Shown piece after piece: positions 23,392 to 36,167 of a stretch of DNA of 64,000 bases (positions within the stretch are counted from its first letter, which is position 1; every line of letters starts with the position of its first letter). The DNA is taken from NCBI RefSeq assembly GCF_001540865.1, contig NC_033624.1:1219393-1283392 (forward strand). The letters are read 5' to 3'. The position numbers and the translations under genes were made by a program. The notes beneath the pieces are model-generated. The model saw only the letters and a program-made list of their open reading frames with translations. It had not been told where the DNA came from and did not search any database. This DNA is from Ananas comosus (lineage: Eukaryota; Streptophyta; Magnoliopsida; Poales; Bromeliaceae).

Positions 23392-24741
23392 ATGGCGGCG
23401 GCGACACGACGCGCCCTCTCCTCCCTCATCTCCCGAACCCTAGCCTCCTCCTCCTCACCCATTCGCTCCCCTTTCTCCTCCTCTCACCTCCTCCCTCTCC
23501 GCCTCTCCGCCGCAGCCGCCGCGGCCGCTGCCGATCGCCTCTCCCTTGCCGCCGCACCATGGGCCGTCCCAGCTCGGACGAAGACGACCTCGGGATCGGG
23601 ATACTCTCCGCTCAACGATCCTTCTCCTAACTGGAGCAATCGCCCCCCGAAGGAGACGATCCTCCTCGACGGGTGCGATTACGAGCACTGGCTCATCGTC
23701 ATGGAGTTCCCGCAAGACTCTAAACCCTCGGAGGAGGAGATGGTCGCCGCCTATGTCAAAACCCTAGCTGCAGTTGTTGGGAGGTAGTGATCTATCCTCG
23801 TTTTCGTTATCTATTTGTTAGGGTTTTGACTCGTTTATGAGTGGAGGCTTCTGGATTGTTTTTTAGTGAGGAGGAGGCGAAGAAGAAGATATACTCAGTG
23901 TGCACGACGACGTACACGGGCTTCGGCGCGCTGATCTCGGAAGAGCTCTCGTACAAAGTTAAAGGTGATCGTGCGATGGATTTTTGCTACTTTTTAGGGA
24001 TTTCATGTTCTTTCGTAATTTCTACTCGTGTGGTTAGTTAACAGCTTCTCTTCTTGAGAAGCAGAGGCCATAACTGTGGTGTAAAGCTGAAACTTGCTTC
24101 TGATTCTAAATGGAGAAGCACCAATTTGGAGCTTCCTTTTCCGCTACGGCGGGAGACGTTGTACAAACTTTAATGAAACAGTTGTTAGAGCTAGGCAAAA
24201 TTTGATTCCTCGAGTTGGAGATATCAATGAATACTTATACTCATATTTGCAGGACTCCCTGGTGTACTGTGGGTGTTGCCTGATTCTTACTTAGATGTTC
24301 CCAACAAAGACTATGGAGGTTAGTATAAAGTAGCTACAAAATGTGTCATTTTCTCTTTTTTCTGCAGTAAGTTTCATTTATATACATAGTGTATATAATT
24401 AAAGACCAATCACTTAGTTTTTCTTAATCAGTAGTCATAGTGTTCTTACATGTTTATTTGGCTTACTCGTTTCCCTTAATAATTGTTTATTAATACATTT
24501 TGTTTTGTCATGTGCAACAGGAGATCTTTTCATTGATGGAAAGGTTATCCATAGACCACAGTTTCGGTTCAATGAGAGGCAGACAACAAGGAATAGGCCT
24601 CGCCCTCGGCATGACAGGCGGCGTGAAACCATGCAAGTTGAGAGGAGAGAACCAATGCAGAGAGGTTCATGGGCTCAAGAGCAGAGAGCTCCAGATTCGC
24701 AGCAAGGGTATCAAAGTGGACCACCAAGAGAAGGGAAATAA
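23392..24741 (+). CDS. MORF/RIP organellar RNA editing factor, MORF3-like
   Basis: MORF proteins bind PPR editing factors and promote C-to-U RNA editing in mitochondria or plastids. Exons: 23392-23783, 23867-23964, 24253-24318, 24521-24741, giving 258 residues in frame. I chose the ATG at 23392 (AACAATGGCG). Residues 1-70 are Ser/Arg/Ala-rich and look like a transit peptide. The MORF domain follows: [100 protein letters not shown]. The C-terminus is a short Arg/Gln-rich tail ([20 protein letters not shown]). The short tail argues for a mitochondrial MORF3-type protein rather than the long-tailed MORF1 or MORF8, but the subtype is an inference. All four exons are intact. Confidence 0.9.
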
Positions 24742-26703
24742 GGTTTTCTTAATGTTTTCTTTTATAGTTTTATCTGATATTGGAATTTTCGCAAGCAAGT
24801 TATTTTTGTTATTCTACCAAATGAAGCTTGTTAAACGGATAACTAGGTACTGAAGTTTCTAATCTTATGTAAGTAAATTCTTGTTGTCTTTGTTTCAACT
24901 ACAACACTATGAGTAGGTTATAATCGTTTGTGTGGCCCTGTTTTATGAACAGAAACACTCTTGAGTTGCTAAGCTGTATTTTATTATTTTAGTTTTTTAC
25001 TTTTAGTACCTGATTAATCAAGCCTTTTCTTGTATTTTAAGCAGCAGTCATCTCTAGTCTAGGTTTTGGTAAACAAATATGCTTGGAGCTTCTACTATGG
25101 CGGCAAGTTATAATGAGATTTGAGCCTTAAAAAGCAAAAGGTCTAATTTGAAGCTTTAGCTTCTTGTGTGAAGAAAAGCCGTTTGGGAGATTTTGGCATG
25201 TTACTTCTCCTAGTGGCACTAGTAAAAACAAATCCAATCATCAAACAATGGTACACCCTACCACAGGGGTCAAACAAACTGTTGGTGTCTTTATATTACT
25301 TTATTATGGATTTTAATTGGATATAATGTTTTACTCTTAGTCGGTAATGCATAAAACTTGTTCTTATTGCTAAAAGCTTAGTCTTTAAGTATTTATATGT
25401 AGTCCTTGGTCTATTTGAGTTGCTATGACCTGCTTTCTTCTGTTATTCTTGGTGAAGTGATTGCATTTAATTGCTTCCTATATGTTTTATGATTTCATCC
25501 ATGTGATGTTTACAGATTCTACAACTTTCAGTTTGTCACATAAGGCCTCATAGTATAAGCTTACTGAAGCCAATAGGAATTAGATGTCATAGTTTAGATT
25601 AGTCATAAAATTATTGAGACTTTCATATTATGAAATATGCTGTCTGTCCGCAAGAGGTTTTGTCTTGACTGTGGTTGCTCTCTTGATCTGCATTTTGATT
25701 TATCATTTGTATTATAAACTGTGTTTTTTCCTTCCTTTTTTTTTGAAACCATGAAATCCAGGTTAGGATAAAACAATTTTGTGAATATTTAAGGATCTCC
25801 GAGCCTACTGATTTTTATGCAGTATTGGCTTTTGGGCTGGAATAAGCAAGGTTTTTGAGGTTTTTTTGTGAGGAAAGATAGTTGGCAAGATAGGATTCCT
25901 GTGACCTAGCTAAATTAACAGCAATTTAGCACCTTTAATCAAGTTAAAGGATGCACTGAACTAGGTGCTCTGTTGTAGGATTGATCAGTTGGCCTCTAAA
26001 CAATGGGTTTGATGATGAGATATAGTTAAATCGCAAATTAAATGATTTGGATGAGAGAAAGATAATAGGATTTTGAAAGTTTTGAGCTCATGCTACTAGG
26101 TTGCAATAATATTCCGCTTTTCCTCGATACTTTGGTACAGCTTCAAACGAGGCTGATGCGATAAGGTTTTCAGGTTGATGTGAAAAGGTTTTACTAGTAC
26201 TCTCCAACTTTGCCAGAGTTTGACAAAATACGGAGTTGGCTTAATTTTTAGGATTGAAACTAATGAGGCATGGAATAACTCTTCAGTATGTTTAACTCTA
26301 CAAAGAGTCTTAGATCTGTATTAACCTTATCCGAACTATTGCACCTTTTGTAATGAGCACCTGAACTTTAAGATTTTGATTTCTACAACCTTTATTATTT
26401 CTCATTTCGCAAAATTCTCTTAGTTCTGTTAGAACTCAGTCACTTTCTGTCAGAGAAGTTAGAAAATATTCCATCAAGCTATTGAATTTTTTGTTCAATA
26501 AGTTAAAAATATTGTTGCTGTTAACTTCTGACACTATTTAAATCAAATATACTATAATGTCAAATAGTAAAATCCAAATTTATAGAAGTTAAGGTACCCA
26601 TTTCAAATTGAGCTATATTTTTGGTTAAGGTTCATCAACGTTTACTTTATTTTTGTTATAATTGTTTTGTGAAGAGCTTTTCTCCGACTGCTTAGCTTGC
26701 ACG

Positions 26704-26742
<39 letters not shown>
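26704..26742. repeat. (ATT)n microsatellite
   Basis: About 12-13 uninterrupted ATT units. Confidence 0.9.
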
Positions 26743-27542
26743 GACTTGTAGTCTAAAGATGAGATTTGAGATGCCTTATATGATAAAAAAAAAGACTGTT
26801 AGTTGTATGAAATTACTACTAATATTCTCTTTTCGTAGATGTTCCAAAAACTACATTGTATATCAATTTTCATGAACTCATGTTTCCAAACCCTGTTGTA
26901 TTTAGGAAAAAGAAGAATCCCCTGGACCAGATGTTTAAATATTTTAGTTTCACAACGCTTTCCTATGTTAGCTTGCTTGTTTTTAAATATCTATTTCCAA
27001 CAGATGGCATATAAAGTTTCCTGTAAACAAGATTCGAAAGCCTTGCTAGAATCGTGGATTATTATTCTTTGAAGCATATAAATCTTTAGCTGCAACACGC
27101 ATTCAATTCTTATAATCCTTTCTGATGCGTAAGCGAAAATTTTCCAAATAAAAGCTTTTTTATTTATTCAATAGGTAGTTTAAATGTTTCAGTTTGTAGA
27201 TGTTTCTTCTTATGCATAACACGTTGTATTATACCCCTACGAGGAATTTTAATGCTTGAAATGATGATGTTTTAAATAGCATCTCAGCACTCTAGTATGC
27301 GCTGTCACGTTTACGTAATAATTTATCAATGCTCCTCGGGCTGTTTCATTGTTCGTGATTGGGCCCAGGTCTCCTCTAGTTAAGATGCATTATCAATAAA
27401 AAATGCTTTATGTGGCCTGTTTATTGGTAGCACATCCATCTCAGACATATTAGCAATTTTTAAGTCTAAAATATAAACAAATAACTATCCAGGTATTTAA
27501 TTTTCCAGAGGCCTTTTAAGTTCAGGCTCTTAATTCGAGTTA

Positions 27543-27781
27543 GGCTTTGTTTGGGATTGCAGAGAGATTGCGAGATTGCGTTACGTGCGGTGAAAAAGTA
27601 CGTTGAAAAAAAATTCTGTTTGTTTCTGTACGTAATATCGCATTTCGCATATTGTAATGAATCAGTTACGATATACTTTCTACGGTCCCACCGGAGAACG
27701 CAGAAGCATATTCCTATATGCTTTTTTTTCAACTCCATTTTATCTAATAGCGATAGATAGATTTCAATATCAAACTAAACC
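27543..27781. mobile_element. Tourist-like MITE with TTA target duplication (239 bp)
   Basis: Ends GGCTTTGTTTGGGATTG and, as reverse complement on the right, GGTTTAGTTTGATATTG. TTA flanks both ends (27540-27542 and 27782-27784). This is the pattern of PIF/Harbinger-derived Tourist elements. Confidence 0.7.
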
Positions 27782-28593
27782 TTAGTCAATCTGTTTCATG
27801 GATTAGCTTGATATTCAATATGATATTCGGCACAATATGTTGCATAGTAAAAGTTCAAATAATTACTTAGTGCTTGTAAATAGTAAACATTATTGTTTTA
27901 TACTAACTCTTCCATGTATGAATTAGAAGTTAAGAACAAAGGCTTACAGCATGTTTGTCTTCACTCGCTGATTTTAATTAGGAGTCAATTTATATTGGCC
28001 TAATTTAGAAGTGCATTTGTTAAATGCAGCCGACCTTAAGTTTTAGAACTCTCAAAAATTTGAAGGCGTTTAGTTGAAAATGGTATTTTTAAACAATCCA
28101 AACTTTTCAACTACATTTTTTATTTTTGAGGGGAAAAAAAATTGTCTTGGTTACACTAACACGAACCATACTATTACCAATTACTGGTAGAGGATCCCGA
28201 GCCGACTAGCCCCGGTCGGTGGAGAGTCCTCAATCATGAGAGCCATCCCCCATTCTCCGAATCGCCATCCCAACTATTGGAGTCACCTCATACTTAATAC
28301 TAATTTTTTTCAAAAAACGAATTACTTGTAAAATTGTAATTTTTGAATATAAAAAAAACTGATAAATAATAATGAATCAGTATTTCTTTTTTTTCTTTTT
28401 TTTTTCCCACGGCCCTCTCTATCTGGTTAATTGTTCCGGACAAAATCACAGAATCACAGGGACAGCAAAACATTAGCCGTATCCTAGTGCTTACCCGATA
28501 AATACCCCCCATTGGCTCCCACCCGGCACCGCTTTCCCAACTCGATTATAATATTCTTTCCCCTTTCCCCTTTGCCCTTTCTCGCTTCGCCTT

Positions 28594-28599
<6 letters not shown>

Positions 28600-28648
<49 letters not shown>
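28600..28648. repeat. (CT)n microsatellite in the leader of the TPR gene
   Basis: About 24 CT units ending 44 bases before the ATG at 28692. CT-rich tracts are common in plant core promoters and leaders; length variation here could affect expression. Confidence 0.85.
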
Positions 28649-28651
<3 letters not shown>

Positions 28652-28691
28652 TCCATTTTAGGTCGTCGTCTTCGGTCCGATCACCTCCGCC

Positions 28692-30529
28692 ATGAACTTT
28701 GACTCCTACCAATTCGACTTCGGCGTCGGCTCCGGCCGCTCCTCAACCTCCTCCCGCCCCCTCCGAGACCAGAAGCCCAACCCTTCCCCTTCCCCCTCCA
28801 CCACCACCCCCTCCTCGCCATGGACGCACCAACCCTCCAAACCCTCGTCGCCATGGACCCCCCAACCCCCTTCCAAACCCTCGTGGACTCACCAACCAGC
28901 GAAACCCCCCTCCTCCTCGTCGTCGTCGTCCTCCTCCTCCTCCCTCGGAACCGGTCTCTCCAACCCACCCGCCTCGATGGTCGGGGACATCTTCGGCAAG
29001 AGCTGGGGCGCCGCCTCCGCCGCTCCCCCTTCGTCTTCTTCCTCTCGCCTCGGCATCCGCGAATCAAACCCTAACCTCTTCAGCGACCTCCTCGGCTCCG
29101 CCCTCGGCCCCGGCCGCTCCTCATCCGCCTCCAATGTCCCCCTCAAATCCGCCGTCCCAGCGGCCGCCCCCAAATCCACCTTCTCCATGGGCAATCTCTC
29201 CGATTCCCTCCCCAGATCCACTGCTCCCCCCTCCTCTAATCCCATTAACAACGCTCCTACGAGACCTGCGGCGGGATCTGGTAATAATCTCGGAAGCGGC
29301 ACCAAGATCGGGAATTCGGCAGGGCTCAGTGGGCCACCGTTGAACCAGAAAAAGGATCCCTTTGTGTCGTTGATGGACTTTGGATCGAAACCAGCTTCGA
29401 AATCGAATACGCCACCACCTGTTCGGGCTAGTTCCCCTGACAGCGACTACTCTTTTGGGGCATTTCAGAATGCTGCATCAGCGAAAGCGGATTCGTTTTA
29501 TGCTCCACCGCCGACTCATCAGCCTGCACCTGCTCCTGCACCAGCTCCGGCAAAATCTGGATCAGATCCATTAGACATGTTCTTCTCTTCATCTTCCAAT
29601 CCTTCTGGAGCATCTCCGGAGGCCACCGGAAGCTTCCCAGAGGCGAATGATTGGGACTTGGGGGCAGAATTCGCAGCCCACGATGATGGCGGGACCACAA
29701 CGGAGCTTGAAGGGCTCCCGCCGCCTCCATCAGGTGTTTCGGCTTCAGCCGCCAAAGCCAAAGGGATGGATAATTATAAGCAGGGGCAGTATGCTGATGC
29801 TATAAAATGGCTAACTTGGGCTGTTGTGCTCTTAGAGAAATCCAGCGACAGTGTTTCCATTACTGAGGTTTTGTCCTGCAGGGCTTCTTCTTACAAGGAA
29901 GTTGGCGAATATAAGAAGGCAATTGCTGACTGTTCAAAGGTGCTAGAGTGGTTAAATTTCAGCTTTTATTTTAACAGTAAACTGCACCGGTGTTTCTCAA
30001 CCTTCTTACAAGGTTTGAAGTTAGTCCCTATTTTTTGCGCAATGTCGGTTATATTGGATGGAACTGTCACAATCACCTTACAAGAAATTTAAAAGTTGTT
30101 TATGTGGTTCTTAGATGGTGGTTATGTAGATATTTTTTTTTTCCAACTTGATATAGAGAAATAGAAACAAACGGTAAAACTAGCAATGAAATGCAATGGT
30201 TAGTTGTCCATTTGTAACAATTCAGAGCTATGGGGACTGATTTGATACTACACTAGAGAGTTGAGGATAGCTGGTGCAGATTACCTTTATATGGCCTTTT
30301 TAATTTGTCATTTTGAAGGATTCCTTTTCTTTTTTTTTTATTTGTTAATTTGCAGGTGTTGGAACAAGATAGTGAGAATGTGTCAGTGCTATTACAGCGT
30401 GCTCTTCTTTATGAGAGCTCTGAGAAGTACAGGCTTGGCGCTGAGGATCTGAGGATGGTTTTGAAGATTGATCCGGGTAATAGACTTGCAAGAAGTACCA
30501 TTCACCGTTTGAATAAATTGGCTGATTAA
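28692..30529 (+). CDS. TPR-repeat protein with long Ser/Pro-rich N-terminus
   Basis: Two exons, 28692-29939 and 30356-30529, join in phase 0 (CSK then VLEQDSENVS) to give 473 residues. Residues 1-350 are low complexity, rich in Ser, Pro, Gly and Asn, with repeated SSPW(T/A)xQP units near the start and a stretch PAPAPAPAPA. From about residue 354 the protein has a helical TPR fold: AKGMDNYKQGQYADAIKWLT, CRASSYKEVGEYKKAIADCS, LLQRALLYESSEKYRLGAED, ending LKIDPGNRLARSTIHRLNKL. The TPR block should bind a partner protein. Short acidic/Phe motifs (SYQFDFG, DYSFGAFQ, DWDLGAEF) in the disordered part recall trafficking-adaptor binding motifs, but that is only a suggestion. I do not recognise a named orthologue. 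Confidence 0.85.
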
Positions 30530-33500
30530 AGATCGATGTTGCTATTTCTCGCCTGGTTCATTGCTTTCTTTGTCTCAAACGTAGACTTGATGAACCCCTT
30601 CAATTTGCATTTATTATTGGTTATATGAGTTGGGGAATAATTATAGTTCTTAGAGGGAAATACCTTCTTATGCTCTATATAAAATTTGAACTTATTCTTT
30701 TACATGTATGGTTCCACGCTGTTGTATCAAACTTTTCTCTTATTGATGTAATGACTGTGCTGCAATTTGGTTTCTGTTCGGAAATGTTGCTGCTCAACAG
30801 CCATGATGTGGATAGAAGTAAGTTCTATCTTGTTTTGTGGTTATAATACCAATTTGGGATTGCTTGCACTAGTTTTTGAAATTTATACTCTAAGGGCCTG
30901 TTCTTTGTTTTTGTTATGGTCACCCAAAAGTTAAACGTTTCCATGCAATCTGAAATTGCTGTTCATGATATTTTCTCAATTATGTTGGTATTTGGTAGTA
31001 ACACCTAGAAACCTTTGGTTTTATAATTCCTTTTCATTTTACCTGGCTATTTCCTGGCTTTATAGATATCTTCAACAATAAAATTACCTTTAGTGTGGAA
31101 AGAGACAAATGATGAAATTTTAGCTTATTTCTAGCTTTGCTCTGCACAACATGCATACGAATGTTGCACCATTTGTTGTATATGGTGTATCATAAGCTTT
31201 TTTTTTGCCCTTGTATTGACTTGTTTTTTTTGGCACTATAGTTTGTTCTTTAGTAGTGAAGCCTCTTTGCTTTTCTTTTCTATCATCACTGTTGCAGACA
31301 GACATCAAATCAACTTATAGAACTTTTTGTTCTTTAATATGCTATATAAAAGTTTATGGCTACTCTTTATTTTATTTTTTTAATTTTCTTGTCATTATGA
31401 TATTTGAATGTCATGTAACTGACAGATTAAAGTAACAATTTTGTGATAATCCTTGAGGTATATTTAGCAATCAAATTCATATACTGGAAAAGAGTTTCAA
31501 ATTTTGTTGGTGACTACAGATGTTTTAGCATTGTTGATTGCTTTGGGAGTTCCTCCCATTTTATTCTTCTTTTACCAACATGGATTTCATGTTCGAACTT
31601 TGTGAAAATGAGAAGGCTGTGCTACCAAGGTGTTAGTTTTGAACTCATCTGAAAATTTTCTGTTTGATCAATTTGATCTAAGTATACTCATTCTTTGATG
31701 AAGACCATTTATGTGATATTAGCCTGGTTTGAGTGAGTAAATATTGACAGCAAATGTTAGGTTACATGCTCAAGGCAGGGCTTGCTCCCACTATATGTGT
31801 AAGGGAAAAATGAAAGATAGCTTTGACATAGCCCAAATGTTTCGTCCATTCATACAGCAACTAATCAGAGTGTGGACAGAATAGGCAGTAAATCAATGCT
31901 TTACATAAAGCTTCATCAGATAGTCTTTTGTCCCATTGCTTAATTGTAGTAAGATAGAATATGAAATAGAACCAAAAGAACTCATGATGACATCAGGGAA
32001 GGAATATGTATTGATTTAGGTTCACTGTTGAGGACTTAATGCCATGTATGGATAGAGTAAGAAAAGGTGTCCTATGGAAGATCTCTCAGTTGCATTTCTT
32101 GTGCCTCAGTCAAAAGCATACGTCTTCTTATGTGTTGTATGTATTCATTCTGCTGTTTACTTTCTATAGTAAACCAAATTTTTTTGCATCAGAAGAATTG
32201 CTCATTTTATGAGCCATGCACATGTCAGTTAAGAATTTGTGAATTTGTAAATTTAACTTTTTCTATGAGGATCTTAAAATGATATGTTACATAATATTAC
32301 AAATAGCTGATTGAATTATTTATTATGTGTGCCTACCCATGGTTTCCCAATCTTGTTTGCCCTCTTGTTCTTCTATACAGGATTTCCTTCTATGTATATT
32401 CCTAACTTAAAGAGCCTCAATGTAGCATGTGTATGATATGATATGTAAACTTGGTAGTGTTGTGTCCGATTAGTGTTATCGAGGATATCGTGAAGCTTGC
32501 TTCTAACAAATGAGTGCTCTAGTGAGTCAAGAATGATTATTGTGTAATGCTGCCACTGGAGTGATTTGAGTAATAGTTTAGTTTAGTAAAATCATGAAAA
32601 GAAATTGTAAATGAATTTGACGAAAATAAGTTAGAATTTGTAGCCTTAGGACAAGAACTACAATGTTTTAGTGCAAGAGTAGCATTGACTAACTAATGAA
32701 GCTTGTGAGAATAATTTGTAAAATCAACATCTTGTTGAAAATGCGAAGAACTGGTGATGATCTGAAAGGTTACAAAGTTGTCAACAGATTTTTCAGTCAG
32801 ATAGGCTCCATAACGAAAATTTAGATGATTGCATGCAGGTTTTGAATTTGAAACATCGCAGTTTTAATGTGTCTGGCTCTGGCCTTGTATGTGTCTCTTC
32901 ATGTAGGTTTGTGCAATTGTGTACATGTGTATGTACATGTGTGCATTTGTTCTGTGTAACCCTTTAAGAGCCTTTTTCTATTTGCATGATGGAAAAGGTC
33001 ATCCGGTGATAACTTGACTATCGGGGAATTTTCTTTTCTTGCTGCCATACAAGTGCTTGATTCAATGCTATGCCATACAAGTGTTCAGATTTAGTTCCTG
33101 AGCTTTGTTGCTTCTGTGAGATTTTCCTGGGGTCTTCTCTGAAGTCAGGTCATGCTGGAACTTTCATCTTGCAACTAGGTAATGTCCTATTTCAGGTGTG
33201 TTTGTGTTTCCGTAAGAAAGCGATAGATTTCGAATTTGGAACTTCATGTACCAATCAGCAAGTTCTTAGCCTCGTTTATCTTGATGACTAGGTGGCTTTT
33301 GTAGTAATTGTCGAAATGCGTTTGGGTAGAGCAATTCTTTTTGGCACACTAATACTATTTGTGGTAATACCAAACCACCAGTAGAAGCACAACACAAGCT
33401 TGACCACTTCTTTGAGCTTAAAGTACTCAACAAGTAGTTTTTTTGGGGGATGATGACCATTTCCAAGTTGATCAAATGATAAGCCTCCAAAAGGAGATCA

Positions 33501-34734
33501 TTTTTTAATGCCAAGTGCTTCATTTCAATGATAAGTGTTTTCTATTTGGAGCATTACCATGCACCAGTGCGCTTTTTTGTTTTGTTAATTCCCTTTTAAA
33601 TTTGCAATCCAATTGCCTATGCGCATTTTATGAATGTGTCTCTCATTTTTCCCAATCGAAGTACCTTTAACCTGCTTTGGGTCACCTTGATAACAGTGGC
33701 ATATACAGTTATGCAAAATCTCGTGCAACACGTTTTCCTAATTATCAAATTAATTTATTGTTTGTTTGGTTTAGTTAAGTTTTTGCATAACGGCTATTTA
33801 AATATCTTTATATGAAGAAGAAATAATATATAATTTTTTTTATATTTTGATGGAATGTTTTATGCCTTAGATTGACTTCAAATAGTGGTCAAGTATTCGG
33901 AAAAAACTATAAAGAAAAATTGGGTAAATTTTTGAAATTTTTTTAGAGCCTACGGATTTTCGAGAAAAGAAAAGCATTTTTCTATATATTGTATTTTCCT
34001 TTGCCACAAACGTACTTCTATGTCCAACATCTGCAACACCACTGCGTGTTTTTCATTTCCTTCCATCGATCCACCTGTAAACGCACCTACTTATTGCGGC
34101 ACACCGCTACGGAATACGTAATAAATCTCGACCTTCTGATCGAGATCGCACGGTGGCAATTTCCTCCAATCACGACCGTCCGTTCCTCGTCCTAGTCGGG
34201 CGGCTGAGCGGTTGCGGAATATACCGCTTCAGTCCATTACACAAAAGCTCCAAGGGCATTTTCGTCCACGCGGTGCAAAATTCAAGGGCCGGGATTGGCT
34301 CGCGAATCGCAACAGTTACTCGGAGAACGATTTTTAATGCCCCACCTCGCATCAGAAAAAAAAAAAAGAAAAAAGAAAAATCGGAAATATTTTTGCTTCT
34401 TGTAGAAAATAAAAATCTTCTTCTGGTGAGCTGCGGCCTTTGTGTGGCCTCGCGTTCCTCGTTATCTCTTCTTCTTCGTCTCACTTCTCTCTCTACACCC
34501 ATTCTCTCTCTCTCTCAAGCTCTCCACTCGAATCCCTGTTAGCTTCTTCGTTTTCGTCGTCGATCGACCTTTTGATTCGAATCTGTTGTTGAGGTTCTTA
34601 AATTCTTCGTCTCAATCGATGAATCGGTGAGGAATTCGCGGTTTCTCGCTTCGGATTGATCGGGAGAGAGGTATCAAACTGATCGAACCCTCGCGTTTCG
34701 ATGAGATTTTTCGTTACGCGAATCGAGGCGGGAG
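30530..34734. other. Intergenic region between the TPR gene and RSH1, with the RSH1 promoter and leader
   Basis: No gene supported over about 3.8 kb; only short open frames occur. From about 34000 the sequence becomes GC-richer, and 34430-34640 holds a CT-rich tract typical of a transcribed leader. The RSH1 ATG follows at 34735. Confidence 0.55.
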
Positions 34735-35831
34735 ATGGCTTCTTCCCCGTCGATATCAGGTTAGGGTTCTTCCGATTTCTCTCTTTTTTTTTCTTGAGTT
34801 TTTGAATCGGTGGGATTTAGGGTTTTGTGTGTGTGCGATTCCTCAGTGTTTGTGGAGTCCGTGAATCGGTGCAAGCTTCCTAAAGGGGAAGGAAGCGGGG
34901 GGCGCTACGAATGCAGTGTGCTATCGTGCGCTTGGAAGGCACCGAGGGCTCTCACAGGCTCCCTCGCGAGCACCGCTCACTGTTCCTCGCACCACCATGA
35001 CAGCCCCGCCAGGGGGCGGCGGAGTTGGCGGCGGAGCTCGTTGTCGCAGGGGTTCCCGGTGAGTTCTTGGGCCTTGGAGAATTTGGGAGATAAAACCCTA
35101 ATTTATCTGCCAGAATATGTTCTCATTTTAATTTCTTTATGATCATAAGTTAAACCTATTGATGAATGTGAGGCATCGGTGAAGGAAATTAGGTGGAATG
35201 ATTCTCACGAGTTTGATATGTCTTTTCATTAATGATTTTGTTGCAAGAACAAATAATTTTGTAGGCATATGCAATATCTCAATTCAATTTTCTTCTGTTT
35301 TTTACTTTTAAGATTTTGTAACTATATTATAGCAGTTGATATGTATGTGTCAATTACATTGGAAATATATTACTTGAACAAGGTTGGGATTAATGAATAA
35401 TATATGTGGTAACTTCTTTACTTTTTAACCACAGGTTGCATGGGGAACCGAAGAGCTCAACAATAGAAAGTTGAGCCATAGAGAAACTGCTGATGTTCTG
35501 TCTCGAAGGGTCACGTTTATCTCTGACAAAACATGGACACTCTGTTGCTCTTCTTCATACTCAGAACCCTTTGATACCGTTTCTCCGGAATCATTATGGG
35601 AGGTATGGAGGAGTTCAAATTTCTTGATGGTTGATTGATATTTTGCTGCCTTTTTCTCTTTAATTGATTTTATGGTCACCGTGCATTCTTACATTTTTTT
35701 TATCAATTAAAATTGCTCTTTGATTATATTCTGGTTATGCTTTATGCTCCATGTGGCACCTTTAGTTGCCTGTAAGACCATAATATCCTACAATGTTGAA
35801 TGCCAACCCAGACTCGAGGAATATTCATGCC

Positions 35832-35880
<49 letters not shown>

Positions 35881-36123
35881 TTGGACTGGGCTACTATTAG
35901 TAGCAAAATCTCATTGTTGCTACCAGTTTTTTAGCCTTTGGATCAACTCTTTTCATTATTTCTAACCATTGGATTAAATACTATAACCCAGTGGGGACCA
36001 CTCAACCCTAGGGGGACCACTCAACTCTAACCGACTAATATCATCCTGACCCTACAATTTTTCATCCAAGGGTTAAAAACTTGATAGCAAAAAGAGCGTT
36101 TTACTATTAATAGTATTCCGGCC

Positions 36124-36167
<44 letters not shown>

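Larger units (their letters stand above)
24742..28599. other. Intergenic region between MORF and the TPR gene
   Basis: AT-rich, with no gene recognised. It contains an (ATT)n repeat at 26704-26742 and a Tourist-like MITE at 27543-27781. The stretch 28140-28300 is GC-richer (GAGCCGACTAGCCCCGGTCG) and could be another old repeat that I cannot classify. Confidence 0.55.

Noticed and set aside
28681..29343. Other-frame and antisense frames over the TPR gene exon 1
   Set aside because: Pro- or Arg-rich shadows; the chosen frame alone continues into a TPR domain and a splice-compatible second exon.
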